A stretch of 64,000 nucleotides of DNA from Billgrantia lactosivorans. Lineage in GTDB: Bacteria; Pseudomonadota; Gammaproteobacteria; Pseudomonadales; Halomonadaceae. The position numbers and the translations under genes are program-made. Of this stretch, positions 20,421-29,394 are shown piece after piece (the first letter of the stretch is position 1; the number at the start of each line of letters is the position of its first letter). The stretch spans positions 186,001 to 250,000 of the forward strand of contig NZ_QHGY01000004.1 in the NCBI RefSeq assembly GCF_003254665.1, read 5' to 3'. The notes below the pieces were generated by a model. That model searched no databases. It was not told the origin of the DNA and saw only the letters and a list, made by a program, of their open reading frames with translations.

Positions 20421-21287
20421 TCAGAACTTGTTGATCGGCACCTTGAGGTAGACCTGGCCGTTGTCCTCGGGCGGCGGCATGTGGCCGGCGCGCATGTTGA
20501 CCTGTACCGACGGCAGGATCAGTCGCGGCATGTCGAGGGTGGCGTCGCGCTCGGTGCGCATGCGGACGAACTCCTCCTCGCCGATGCCTTCGTGAACGTG
20601 GACGTTATGGGCACGCTGCTCGGCCACGCTGGTCTCGTGCCGGTACTCCTCGCGCTCCGGCGCCTTGTAGTCGTGGCACAGGAAGAGTCGTGTCTCGTCC
20701 GGCAGGGCGAGCACCTTCTGGATGGAGCGATAGAGCGTGCGCGCGTCACCGCCCGGGAAGTCGCAGCGAGCGGTGCCGTAGTCGGGCATGAACAGGGTAT
20801 CGCCGACGAAGGCCGCATCGCCGATCACATAGGTCAGGCAGGCCGGGGTGTGGCCCGGGGTGTGCAGCACGTATCCTTCGAGGTGGCCGATGGCGAAAGT
20901 GTCGCCCTCCTCGAAGAGACGGTCGAACTGGCTGCCGTCGCGGGCGAACTCGGTACCGGCGTTGAACGCCTTGCCGAAGATCTCCTGCACCTCGACGATG
21001 CGGGCACCGATGCCGGTCCTGCCGCCCAGCCTGTCGTGCAGGAAAGGGGCCGCGGAGAGGTGGTCGGCGTGCACGTGGGTCTCGAGAATCCACTCCACGG
21101 TCAGCCCCTCGCGCTGGATGAAGTCGACGATCGCCTCCGCCGAGCGCGTATCGGTGCGCCCCGCGGCGTAGTCGAAGTCGAGCACCGAGTCGAGGATCGC
21201 ACAGGCGTGGCTGTCGGGATCCCTGACCACGTAGCTGAAGGTGTTGGTGGGTTCGTCGAAGAAGTGGGTCACGATGGGCTGGGACAT
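20421..21287 (-). CDS. MBL fold protein, persulfide dioxygenase-like
   Basis: A 288-residue metallo-hydrolase-fold protein. The metal motif is H71-V-H73-A-D75-H76, with HTPGHTPAC and GDTLFMPDYGTARCDFPGG further on. The TARCDFPGGD segment is characteristic of the ETHE1/Blh persulfide dioxygenase group, which oxidises glutathione persulfide to sulfite with one iron. It lacks the N-terminal DUF442 domain of full Blh proteins. It heads the operon with SulP and the YeeE/YedE pair, which fits sulfide detoxification. The assignment is from family motifs and context. Confidence 0.88.
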   Translation of the reverse strand: MSQPIVTHFFDEPTNTFSYVVRDPDSHACAILDSVLDFDYAAGRTDTRSAEAIVDFIQREGLTVEWILETHVHADHLSAAPFLHDRLGGRTGIGARIVEVQEIFGKAFNAGTEFARDGSQFDRLFEEGDTFAIGHLEGYVLHTPGHTPACLTYVIGDAAFVGDTLFMPDYGTARCDFPGGDARTLYRSIQKVLALPDETRLFLCHDYKAPEREEYRHETSVAEQRAHNVHVHEGIGEEEFVRMRTERDATLDMPRLILPSVQVNMRAGHMPPPEDNGQVYLKVPINKF

Positions 21288-21350
21288 GGGCCATGACCTC
21301 CCTTGGGTGTCGTTGGCTGTCAGATGGGGGCAGCATACCTCCTTTTCAGT

Positions 21351-21362
21351 TCTATCGTTAGA
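21351..21362. promoter_or_regulatory. Imperfect palindrome in the sulfur operon promoter region
   Basis: TCTATCGTTAGA (10 of 12 positions symmetric) lies in an AT-rich stretch about 65 bases upstream of the MBL gene start. A BigR/ArsR-type operator would be expected near here, but this does not match any consensus I can state, so it is only a candidate. Confidence 0.2.
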
Positions 21363-21480
21363 TCTTTTTGTGATATAAAGTCGACCGTCTTGAAGCCAAC
21401 GGCGATAGCCCGGCGAGCGGGGCGAGACGCGAGCCGAACCTTCAGCGCACCGCCTCGCGTCACCGCAGCCGATGACCTGT

Positions 21481-22890
21481 CTAGAGCTCGACGCGGTCGC
21501 CGTAGGCGGGAATCTCGGCCTCGATGCCGCTCGCGGCCAGGGCCGATTTCAAGATCTTCTGGGTGTCCGGCTCGCCGTGCACCAGGTAGAAGCGAGGGCG
21601 CTCTCGGAAGGCCCCGGCCCAGCCGATCAGCTCGCTCTGCCCGGCATGGGCGGAGAACCCGCCGATGGTATGCACCCTGGCCCTCACCGCCAGCTCCTGG
21701 CCCAGCACGCGCACCCGCTCGGCACCGTCGACGAGCTGACGGCCCAGGGTGCCGGCGGCCTGGAAACCGACGATCACGAGGCGGGTGCTGGTCTTCTCGA
21801 GGTTGTAGCGGAAGTGGTGGACAATGCGCCCGCCGGTGCACATGCCGGCCCCGGCGATGATGATCGCCCCGCCGTGGATGCGATTGATGGCCATGGACTC
21901 CTCCACCGAACGGGTCATGCGCAGGATCGGCAGGTAGCGGCTGGTGTCGCCGCTGGCGGCGACGTTGAGCACCTTCAGGTCGTCGGCATCCAGCGACTTG
22001 CGTGCGCGGTGGTAGAGTTCGGTGACCTTGATCGCCATCGGGCTGTCGAGGAACACCATCTGCTGGCGCAGCCGCCCCTCGTGATAGAGCACGCTCAGGT
22101 GATAGAGGATCTCCTGGGTGCGGCCCACGGCGAAGGCCGGGATGAGGACGTTGCCGCCGTCGGCATGGGCCTCCTCCAGCACCCGGGCGAACTCCTCGAG
22201 CGTCTCCTCGAGCGGCCGATGGTCGCGGTCGCCGTAGGTGCTCTCCATCAGCACCAGGTCGGCCTCGTGGAGCTTCACGGGCGCCTTCATCAGCACCGAG
22301 CCGGGGTTGCCCAGGTCGCCGGAGAAGACGAGGCGCTTCGTCAGCCCGCCGGAGGGGATCGCCAGCTCCACGATGCCCGAGCCCAGGATGTGACCGGCAT
22401 CGTGGAATACCACGGTTGCGCCGCCCGGCAGCGCAACAGGCTGGCCGTAGCCATGGGACTTGCACAGCGCCAGCGTGCGTTCGACGTCCTCCAGCCCGTA
22501 GAGCGGCTCGGCCAGCGGCTTGTCGTTGCGCTTGCGCCACTTGTTCTCCCACTCGACGTCCTTGGCCATGATGAAGGCCGCGTCCTCGAGCATGATGTCG
22601 AGCAGGTCGCGCGTGCCACGGGTACAGTGGATCGGGCCGGCGTAGCCCTCGCGCACCAGCTTGGGCAACAGCCCAGCATGATCCAGGTGTCCATGGGAGA
22701 TCACCACCGCATCGAGCTGCTTGGCCAGGGCGCCGAAGGGCGCCGCGTTGGCGCTATCCGCCTCCCTGCCGCCCTGGTGCAGTCCGCATTCGAGCAGGAT
22801 GCGATAGCTGCGATCGGCGCCCTCCACCTCGATCAGGTAACGCGAACCGGTGACTTCCCCCACCGCCCCCTGGAACGTCAATGTCGACAT
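21481..22890 (-). CDS. MBL-fold/beta-CASP RNA metallohydrolase
   Basis: A 469-residue protein with the MBL core motif SHGHLDHAG (65-73), a beta-CASP insert (AFAVGRTQEILYHL) and the C-terminal Zn-dependent specificity segment (GGFSAHAGQSELIGWA, LVHGEP). This is the CPSF-73/YSH1-like bacterial family, believed to be exo- or endonucleases of RNA. The protein is complete. It stands alone between the sulfur operon and glyA, all on the minus strand. Its RNA substrate is unknown. Confidence 0.92.
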   Translation of the reverse strand: MSTLTFQGAVGEVTGSRYLIEVEGADRSYRILLECGLHQGGREADSANAAPFGALAKQLDAVVISHGHLDHAGLLPKLVREGYAGPIHCTRGTRDLLDIMLEDAAFIMAKDVEWENKWRKRNDKPLAEPLYGLEDVERTLALCKSHGYGQPVALPGGATVVFHDAGHILGSGIVELAIPSGGLTKRLVFSGDLGNPGSVLMKAPVKLHEADLVLMESTYGDRDHRPLEETLEEFARVLEEAHADGGNVLIPAFAVGRTQEILYHLSVLYHEGRLRQQMVFLDSPMAIKVTELYHRARKSLDADDLKVLNVAASGDTSRYLPILRMTRSVEESMAINRIHGGAIIIAGAGMCTGGRIVHHFRYNLEKTSTRLVIVGFQAAGTLGRQLVDGAERVRVLGQELAVRARVHTIGGFSAHAGQSELIGWAGAFRERPRFYLVHGEPDTQKILKSALAASGIEAEIPAYGDRVEL

Positions 22891-23001
22891 CTGAGCTTGC
22901 CCCTTCGCCGTGGCTGTCCTGCCTTCAGCATAATGGAAGGCGGGCCCTGGGAGGCAGGCAAAACATGGATCTCGGTCAGCTCTGAGTCAAAAAGCCGATG
23001 C

Positions 23002-23042
23002 AAAACGCAGCGCCCTGCGCCGTCGTGTACGGCACAGGGCGC
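23002..23042 (-). terminator. Terminator of glyA
   Basis: On the minus strand a GC-rich hairpin (GCGCCCTG paired with CAGGGCGC, inner GCCG with CGGC, 23010-23042) is followed by TGCGTTTTG, about 40 bases after the glyA stop. Confidence 0.7.
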
Positions 23043-23082
23043 AAAGATGGAACCATTCCAGAGACTTTTTACCCCACGGGGC

Positions 23083-24348
23083 TCAGCGGTAGACCGGGAA
23101 GCGTGCGCAGACGCTCTCGACCTTGTCCTTCACCTCGGCCTCGATGGCGGCGGTGTCCTCGCCCTTGGCCATGGCGTCGAGGATGTCGCAGATCCAGCCG
23201 GCCAGTTCGCGGCATTCGTTCTCGCCAAAGCCGCGCGTGGTCACCGCCGGGGTACCGATGCGCAGGCCGGAGGTGACGAACGGGCTCTGCGGGTCGCCCG
23301 GCACGGCGTTCTTGTTGACGGTGATGTGAGCGCGGCCCAGGGCGGCGTCAGCATCCTTGCCGGTCAGGCCCTGCTTGATCAGCGAGAGCAGGAACAGATG
23401 ATCCTCGGTGCCGCCGGAGACCACGTCATAGCCGCGCTCGATGAACACCCCGGCCATGGTCTGGGCGTTCTTCACCACCTGCTGCTGGTAGGCCTTGAAC
23501 TCGGGTGCCATGGCTTCCTTGAAGCACACCGCCTTGGCGGCGATGACGTGCTCCAGCGGGCCGCCCTGGCCACCCGGGAAGACGGCGGATTGCAGCTTCT
23601 TCTCGATCTCGGCGTCGCCCTCGGCGGAGAGGATCAGGCCGCCGCGGGGGCCGCGCAGGGTCTTGTGGGTGGTGGTGGTGACCACGTGGGCGTGGGGCAG
23701 CGGGCTCGGGTAGTTGCCGGCGGCGACCAGGCCGGCGATGTGGGCCATGTCGACCAGCAGGTAGGCACCGATCTCGTCGGCGATCTGGCGGAAGCGGGCC
23801 CAGTCGATGATCTGCGAATAGGCGGAGAAGCCGGCGATGATCATCTTCGGCTGGTGCTCGCGGGCCAGCCGCGCCACCTCCTCGTAGTCGATGCGGCCGC
23901 TGTCGTCGATGCCGTACTGCACCGCGTTGTAGTGCTTGCCCGAGAAGTTGGGCTTGGCGCCGTGGGTCAGGTGACCGCCCGCGTCGAGGCTCATGCCCAG
24001 CACCGTGTCGCCCGGCTTGACCAGCGCCTGGAACACGGCGCTGTTGGCCTGGGAGCCGGAGTGAGGCTGGACGTTGGCGTAGCTGGCGTCGAACAGCTGC
24101 TTGGCATAGTCGATGGCCAGCTGCTCGACGATGTCGACGTACTCGCAGCCGCCGTAGTAGCGCTTGCCGGGGTAGCCTTCCGCGTACTTGTTGGTCAGCT
24201 GGCTGCCCTGCGCCTCGAGCACCCGGGGGCTGGCGTAGTTCTCGGAGGCGATCAGCTCGATGTGCGCCTCCTGGCGAGCGACCTCCTTCTGCATCGCATC
24301 GAACAGGGCGTCATCGAAACCGGCAATCGTCATGTCACGGCTGAACAT
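23083..24348 (-). CDS. glyA: Serine hydroxymethyltransferase
   Basis: A 421-residue cytoplasmic PLP enzyme that interconverts serine and glycine with tetrahydrofolate and feeds one-carbon metabolism. The PLP lysine is K229 in [16 protein letters not shown], the same number as in E. coli. SENYAS, SGSQAN and [11 protein letters not shown] are also present. The start at 24348 gives [19 protein letters not shown], which aligns with known starts; the ATG seven codons upstream is less likely. It has its own terminator. Confidence 0.97.
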   Translation of the reverse strand: MFSRDMTIAGFDDALFDAMQKEVARQEAHIELIASENYASPRVLEAQGSQLTNKYAEGYPGKRYYGGCEYVDIVEQLAIDYAKQLFDASYANVQPHSGSQANSAVFQALVKPGDTVLGMSLDAGGHLTHGAKPNFSGKHYNAVQYGIDDSGRIDYEEVARLAREHQPKMIIAGFSAYSQIIDWARFRQIADEIGAYLLVDMAHIAGLVAAGNYPSPLPHAHVVTTTTHKTLRGPRGGLILSAEGDAEIEKKLQSAVFPGGQGGPLEHVIAAKAVCFKEAMAPEFKAYQQQVVKNAQTMAGVFIERGYDVVSGGTEDHLFLLSLIKQGLTGKDADAALGRAHITVNKNAVPGDPQSPFVTSGLRIGTPAVTTRGFGENECRELAGWICDILDAMAKGEDTAAIEAEVKDKVESVCARFPVYR

Positions 24349-24406
24349 CGGCGGCAAACCTCGCATCACGGGGAAAATCGGGATGCGCCATGATACCCCA
24401 GCCCCT

Positions 24407-24431
24407 GACGGCTTTCACATGAAAGGCCGTC
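24407..24431. terminator. Stem-loop upstream of glyA, after an unknown gene
   Basis: GACGGC-TTTCA pairs with TGAAA-GCCGTC across a short loop with one bulge. It lies about 30 bases after the stop of the 24463-25881 gene, which it may terminate, and about 60 bases before the glyA start. No long T-run is seen. Confidence 0.35.
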
Positions 24432-24462
24432 ATGGAGTGGTGCAGAAATTCTCATGCCGGGT

Positions 24463-25881
24463 TTAGCGGGTCTCGACTTTTATGTTGAGCTTCTCCGCCA
24501 CCCCCAGCGGATCGGCCTTGTAGCTGCCGACGCTGCTCTCCGCAGGCAGGCTGGCGCGCACCTCCAGCTCCTCGGCGCTGCCTTCCAGCAGCTCCACCAG
24601 CCCCAGCAGCACCGCCTGCGCCTCCGGGCCGAACATCATGCCGATGCCCTGGGCCTGGGTGCGGGCCTGCTCGACGTACTGTGCCTCGGTGATACCCTCC
24701 ATCGCCGCCCCGAGGGTGGCCATCCGCGCGAACAGGCCCTCGTCGGACAGGTTGAGACGCATGTCGCCACCCAGCAGGGTCGCGCGCTCCAGCCACGCGG
24801 TATCGGCAAAGGCGTCGGCGGGCGTCACCCCTGACGGCAGCTGCACCGGCAGGTTGACGTCGAACAGCAGGCGCAGCGCGTCCTGCACGTCGATCTCGCT
24901 GTCGCTGACCAGCACACTGTGGTCGCCCTTGTCCTGCCAGCTGCCGAGCAAGGCGGCATCCAGCCGCAGCTCGCCGCTGCCGTCGGTGAGCACGTTGCTG
25001 GCCATTCGCAGTTCGCTGCGCTCCTCCTCGGGCGCCAGCTCGATCATTCGCGCCAGGTCGACGTAGAGCCCCTCGAGCCGCAGGCCACCCTTGCCGTCGT
25101 CGAAATCGCCGTCGACGTCGAGCAGGTCCAGGCTGCCCACCAGCTCGCTGGCGTCCACGTCGAGGTCGTGCAACCGCAGCGAAGCCAGCGTCTCCTCGCC
25201 CTCGGTATCGATGCCGGTCAGGCCCTCGAGACGCAGCGAGGCCAGGGTGAAGGAGCCCGAGCCGATCTCGTCCAGCTCTTCGGCGGTACCTTCGATGCCG
25301 GTCAGCTCGAGCATGCCGATGGCGTCATGGGTCAGCGACTCGCCGCGGACCCGGTCGATGGTCATGCGACCCCGGCCGCGTTGCAGCGGCGTGTCGAGGA
25401 AGAGCTCCTCGGCCAGCTCGGAGGCGAGTTCGAGCACGATGCCGTCGATGGCGAGGCTGCCGACGCTCACCTCCTCCGGCGCCAGGTCGGCGTGCAGCGG
25501 GAACACGGCCCGCGAGGGCTCCCCCAGCACGATTCGCTCCGCGCTCATCAGGGTGAGATCGGTGAGACTGTCCTCGATGCGAATGCCCTCCAGGGTCACC
25601 TCGTCGGGCGCCTCGTAGTCGCCGCTGACGACATAGCGATCGATCAGCAGGCGCTCGCCCTCATCGGCCTCGAAGACGATCTCCTCGGCGGTCACGCGGG
25701 AGCGCAGCATGGCGCGCGAGACCTCGCCCAGCGAGAGGCTGCCGCCCTCGCCGAACAGCGCCCGCAGGTCGGCCTCGAGCCGCTCGGCGTCGTCGGCGGT
25801 AGCGATACCGCAGGCGCCCATGAGCGCGGCGAAGGCCACAAACTGACCCCAGCGAATCGGCCGGGAGCGGGGGGCGTGCAT
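24463..25881 (-). CDS. Unrecognised acidic exported protein
   Basis: A 472-residue protein with a signal peptide (WGQFVAFAALMGACGIATA) and a very acidic, leucine-rich mature chain. The middle part repeats short strand-like blocks such as LRLEGLTGIDT, LRLHDLDVDASELVGSLDLLDVDGDFDDGKGGLRLEGLYVD. I do not recognise the family; the spacing of LxLxxL units suggests a beta-rich periplasmic or surface protein. AGGAGGTG lies eight bases before the ATG at 25881, which is preferred over the ATG two codons earlier. It is flanked by glyA and an exporter permease on the same strand. No enzyme motif is visible. Confidence 0.8.
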   Translation of the reverse strand: MHAPRSRPIRWGQFVAFAALMGACGIATADDAERLEADLRALFGEGGSLSLGEVSRAMLRSRVTAEEIVFEADEGERLLIDRYVVSGDYEAPDEVTLEGIRIEDSLTDLTLMSAERIVLGEPSRAVFPLHADLAPEEVSVGSLAIDGIVLELASELAEELFLDTPLQRGRGRMTIDRVRGESLTHDAIGMLELTGIEGTAEELDEIGSGSFTLASLRLEGLTGIDTEGEETLASLRLHDLDVDASELVGSLDLLDVDGDFDDGKGGLRLEGLYVDLARMIELAPEEERSELRMASNVLTDGSGELRLDAALLGSWQDKGDHSVLVSDSEIDVQDALRLLFDVNLPVQLPSGVTPADAFADTAWLERATLLGGDMRLNLSDEGLFARMATLGAAMEGITEAQYVEQARTQAQGIGMMFGPEAQAVLLGLVELLEGSAEELEVRASLPAESSVGSYKADPLGVAEKLNIKVETR

Positions 25882-25993
25882 CGACATCACCTCCTGTGAC
25901 GGGCTATGGGGATGGGCAGGCTGGCGGCGATGCCGCCAGCGCCCGATTGACACAGTGTAACCGCAAAGGCCTCGACGCCGCGGCCGAGGCATC

Positions 25994-26032
25994 GGCGCCG
26001 GCCAATGGCGATTCAACGCAATGGCCGGCGCC
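25994..26032. terminator. Strong GC stem-loop after the YbbP-like permease
   Basis: GGCGCCGGCCA (25994-26004) pairs perfectly with TGGCCGGCGCC (26022-26032). It lies just past the permease stop codon at 26045, where a terminator is expected, but it lacks a T-run. Confidence 0.4.
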
Positions 26033-26044
26033 GCGAGCGAGGGG

Positions 26045-28648
26045 TCAGGCCTCGCCCAGCAGGCCGAGGCTCGCCGCCGGCGCCTGACGGCGCAGGCCGC
26101 GCGACAGGGCGTGGCCGATCGCCCCGACCAGCAGCGCACCGCCCACCGGCAGTACCAGCCATAGCCAGGGATGCAGCCGCGGCGCCAGGTCGAGCCAGGC
26201 GACGTAGATGCCGGCGGTGGCCAGCTCGGCCAGCAGCGCGCCCATCAGCCCGCTGGCCAGCCCGAGAATGGCGAATTCCGCCCCCTGCACGCGGGAGATC
26301 AACCCGCCCCCGGCGCCGAACACCCGCAACAGGCCGCTCTCGTGGGCCCGCGCGGGCCGGCTCGCGGTCAGGGCCGCGTAGAGCACGCTGACCCCGGCCA
26401 GCAGCACGAAGGCGAGCACCAGCTCCACCGCCCGGGTGACCTGGGTCACCACCTCGCGCACCTGGGCGAGGATGGCGTCGACGTTGAGCAGCGAGACCCC
26501 GGGGAAGCGCTGCACCAGCTGCCGAAGCGTCTCGCCCTGCCCGGCGTCGAGATGGAAGGCGGTGATGTAGCTGTGGCCGAAGCGTTCCAGCACGCCGGGC
26601 GGGAAGATGACGAAGAAGTTGGGACGGAAGCTGTCCCAGTCCAGGTTGCGCAGGCTCGCCACCTCGCCGACGATCTCCTCGCCGCCGATGGTGAAGCTCA
26701 GCCGGTCGCCCAGGACAAGGCCCAGGCGTTCGGCCAGGCCATCCTCCAGCGAGATGGGCACCGCATCGTCAAGGGGCTCGGCATCCACCGCGCCGAGCCA
26801 GCTGGACGACGCCTCGGTCGCTGCCAGCTCGTCGAACCAGCGACCGGCCACCACGCGATTGCCCTCCGGCAGGTCGGCCTGCCAGGTGAGGTTGAGCTCG
26901 CGCCGCAGCGAGCCGTCGCCGCGGGAATCCACCGGTACCGCGTCGCGGGCCTCCTCGCCGTTGATCGCGGTGAGGCGCCCGCGGACCATGGGGTAGAGCG
27001 CCGTGCGGTCGTCGGCGTTGGCCTCGAGGGCCTCGACGAACGCCTCGCGCTCGCCCGGCTGGATGTTGATGGCGAAGTAGTTGGGGGTCTCCTCGGGGAG
27101 CTGGGCCTGCCAGGTGGTGAGCAGGTCGCCGCGCACCAGGGCGATCATCGCCATGGCGAAGAAGGTCACCGCGAAGGCGAGCAGCTGGCCCAGGCTGGCG
27201 GCCCGCCGCCTGGCCAGCTGGCGCCCGCCCAGGCGCAGGGCGCGGGACAGCTGGCCCTGGCCGCCGCCGCCCTGGGGCAGGCGCGCCGCCAGGCGCAGCA
27301 CCAGGCCGAGCAGCAGCGCCCCCAGGCCCCACAGCACCACCAGCATGACCAGCCCGCCGACCAGCAGCGCGGCCGCCAGGCCGAAGTCGCCGGAGTAGAG
27401 CCACAGCAGGCCGCCGAAGACCAGGCTGGCCACCAGCACCACCAGCCAGGCCGCGGCCGGCAGCGGATCGAGTTCGCGGCGCAGCACCTTGAGCGCGCTG
27501 ACCCGCTTGAGGCGCAGCAGCGTGGGGCCGGCGAAGCCGACCAGCACCGCCAGTGCGGTCAGCACGCCAAGCCACAGCGGCAGCCAGCCCGGCGGCGGCA
27601 GAGCGAGTGGCAAGAAGGCGGTCAGCAGGGCCAGCAGCACGGCCTGCCCGGCCAGGCCCAGCAGCGCGCCGAGGAGCGAGGCCGCCAGCGCCAGCCACAG
27701 CAATTGCAGGGCGAACAGCCAGGTGAGGTCGCGCTGGGTGGCGCCGAAGCAGCGCAGCAGGGCGGCGGTGTCGAGGTGCCGCTCGACGTAGCGCCGCGTG
27801 GCCATGGCCACCGCCACCCCGGCCAGCAGCACGGCCGCGAGCCCGGCCAGGCTGAGGTACTTCTCGGCACGCTCCAGGGCGTTGCCGAGCCCCGGGCGGT
27901 CGCGGCGAACGTCGCGCACCTCGACGCCGTCGCGACGCAGCCGTTCGAGCAGCGGGCCGAGCGACTCCAGCGCCTGGGGCGGGCCGGCGGCGAGCAGCTC
28001 GAACTCCACCCTCGCGCCGGGCTGCACTAGGTCGGTGGCATCGAGATCGTCGACGTGGAGCATCAGGCGCGGATTGAAGTTGCCGAACCCGGCGGACTGG
28101 TCCGGCTCGCGCTCGATCAGGCCGGCCACGGTGAGCTCGCCCTCGCCGACCTGGACGCGGTCGCCCAGCTCGGCCTCGAGCAGCAGCGCCAGGCGCGGCG
28201 CCAGCCAGACCTCGCCGGGGGGCGGGCCGTGGGCCACGGTCTCGAGGCCCTCGCCGCGGTCGACCTGGATGCCGCCATAGTGGGGGTAGGTGTCGTCGAC
28301 CGCCTTGAGGCTGGCCGGCTGGAAGGCGTCGCCGAGGCTGACCATGGTCACCATGTCGACCTGGTCGCTCAGCGTCATGCCGGCCTGCTCCAGGGTGCGC
28401 CGCAGCTCGTCGTCGAAGGGCCGGCCCTGCTCGAGCACCAGGTCGCCGCCGAGCAGCTGGCCGGCCTGGCGGGCCAGGCCGCGGTCGAGGCGATCGAGAA
28501 AGAAGCCGATCATGGTCGAGGCGGCCACCGCCAGCGCCAGCGCGACGAACAGCGCGCGCACGTCGCTGGCACGCAGGTCGCGCCGCAGCCCCCGGGCGGA
28601 GAGTCGCAGCAGGTCGGCCGCGGCCGCCTGCTGAGACGGACGGCTCAT
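26045..28648 (-). CDS. ABC transporter permease, YbbP/FtsX family
   Basis: An 867-residue inner-membrane protein with two FtsX-type domains: long periplasmic regions alternate with clusters of hydrophobic helices (about residues 25-45, 255-460 and 480-505, then 740-850). RYVERHLDTAALLRCFGATQRDL is the typical coupling helix region and SRPARAHESGLLRVFGA is its second copy. It pairs with the ATPase encoded just upstream, whose stop codon it overlaps by four bases. Divergence from tesA is conserved in E. coli (ybbP-ybbA/tesA). The pair may move a lipid-like or toxic compound, but the substrate is unknown. Confidence 0.92.
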   Translation of the reverse strand: MSRPSQQAAAADLLRLSARGLRRDLRASDVRALFVALALAVAASTMIGFFLDRLDRGLARQAGQLLGGDLVLEQGRPFDDELRRTLEQAGMTLSDQVDMVTMVSLGDAFQPASLKAVDDTYPHYGGIQVDRGEGLETVAHGPPPGEVWLAPRLALLLEAELGDRVQVGEGELTVAGLIEREPDQSAGFGNFNPRLMLHVDDLDATDLVQPGARVEFELLAAGPPQALESLGPLLERLRRDGVEVRDVRRDRPGLGNALERAEKYLSLAGLAAVLLAGVAVAMATRRYVERHLDTAALLRCFGATQRDLTWLFALQLLWLALAASLLGALLGLAGQAVLLALLTAFLPLALPPPGWLPLWLGVLTALAVLVGFAGPTLLRLKRVSALKVLRRELDPLPAAAWLVVLVASLVFGGLLWLYSGDFGLAAALLVGGLVMLVVLWGLGALLLGLVLRLAARLPQGGGGQGQLSRALRLGGRQLARRRAASLGQLLAFAVTFFAMAMIALVRGDLLTTWQAQLPEETPNYFAINIQPGEREAFVEALEANADDRTALYPMVRGRLTAINGEEARDAVPVDSRGDGSLRRELNLTWQADLPEGNRVVAGRWFDELAATEASSSWLGAVDAEPLDDAVPISLEDGLAERLGLVLGDRLSFTIGGEEIVGEVASLRNLDWDSFRPNFFVIFPPGVLERFGHSYITAFHLDAGQGETLRQLVQRFPGVSLLNVDAILAQVREVVTQVTRAVELVLAFVLLAGVSVLYAALTASRPARAHESGLLRVFGAGGGLISRVQGAEFAILGLASGLMGALLAELATAGIYVAWLDLAPRLHPWLWLVLPVGGALLVGAIGHALSRGLRRQAPAASLGLLGEA

Positions 28649-29394
28649 GCGTCCACCTCGTCGCGCACCAGTTCGACCAGCCGCCCCTCCTCGAGCCGCA
28701 GGCAACGGTCGCAGCGGGCCGCCAGGGCGTGATCGTGGGTCACCAGCACCAGGGTGGTGCCGGCCTCGCGGTTGAGCTGGAACAGCAGGTCGATGATGCG
28801 CCCGCCGGTGGCCTGGTCGAGGTTGCCGGTGGGCTCGTCGGCGAAGACCAGCTCGGCGCCGGTGACGAAGGCCCTGGCCAGCGCCACGCGCTGCTGCTCG
28901 CCGCCGGAGAGCTGCTTGGGCAGGTGCGCCATTCGCTCGCCGAGGCCGACCCGGGTCAGCCAGTCACGGGCCCGCGCCGCGGCATCGGTCAGCGGCGAGA
29001 GCTCCAGCGGCAGCAGCACGTTCTCCAGCGCCGTGAGGGTCGGCAGCAGTTGGAAGTTCTGGAACACGAAGCCCACCCGACCGGCCCGCAGCTGTGCGCG
29101 CCCGTCCTCGTCGAGCCGGTCGAGCGATTCGCCGAACAACGCCAGCTCACCGCCGCTCGGCTGGTCGAGGCCCGCCAGCAGACCGAGCAGGGTCGACTTG
29201 CCCGCCCCGCTCTGCCCGAGGATCGCCACGCTCTCGCCGGGGAACACTTCGAGTTCCAGACCACTCAGAATGGTGAGCCTCCGTTCGCCGCTCACGACCT
29301 GCTTGCTCAGCTGTCGAGCGTGTAGAATCGGTCGGAGTTCGCGCCCGGGAGCGGCGGCAAGCGTCACAGCGTCAGAAGTCGAGGAGTCGGTCAT
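28645..29394 (-). CDS. ybbA: ABC transporter ATP-binding protein, YbbA family
   Basis: A 249-residue ATPase of the MacB/LolD/YbbA group. Walker A is GQSGAGKST, the signature LSGGEQQRVALARA, Walker B LVFADEPTGNLD and the switch histidine lies in LVTHD. It powers the permease encoded downstream, with a four-base overlap. The ATG at 29394 overlaps the start codon of the divergent tesA gene and has only a weak ribosome site, so translation may begin slightly inside. Confidence 0.93.
   Translation of the reverse strand: MTDSSTSDAVTLAAAPGRELRPILHARQLSKQVVSGERRLTILSGLELEVFPGESVAILGQSGAGKSTLLGLLAGLDQPSGGELALFGESLDRLDEDGRAQLRAGRVGFVFQNFQLLPTLTALENVLLPLELSPLTDAAARARDWLTRVGLGERMAHLPKQLSGGEQQRVALARAFVTGAELVFADEPTGNLDQATGGRIIDLLFQLNREAGTTLVLVTHDHALAARCDRCLRLEEGRLVELVRDEVDA

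Noticed and set aside
21472-24393. Very long open frame (973 codons) on the plus strand
   Set aside because: It is the complement of the MBL-fold and glyA genes; its product is low-complexity with many His and Gly residues, a GC-rich shadow.
24349-24462. Possible glycine riboswitch before glyA
   Set aside because: Only one simple hairpin is present; the tandem aptamer core is not seen and the gap is too short.
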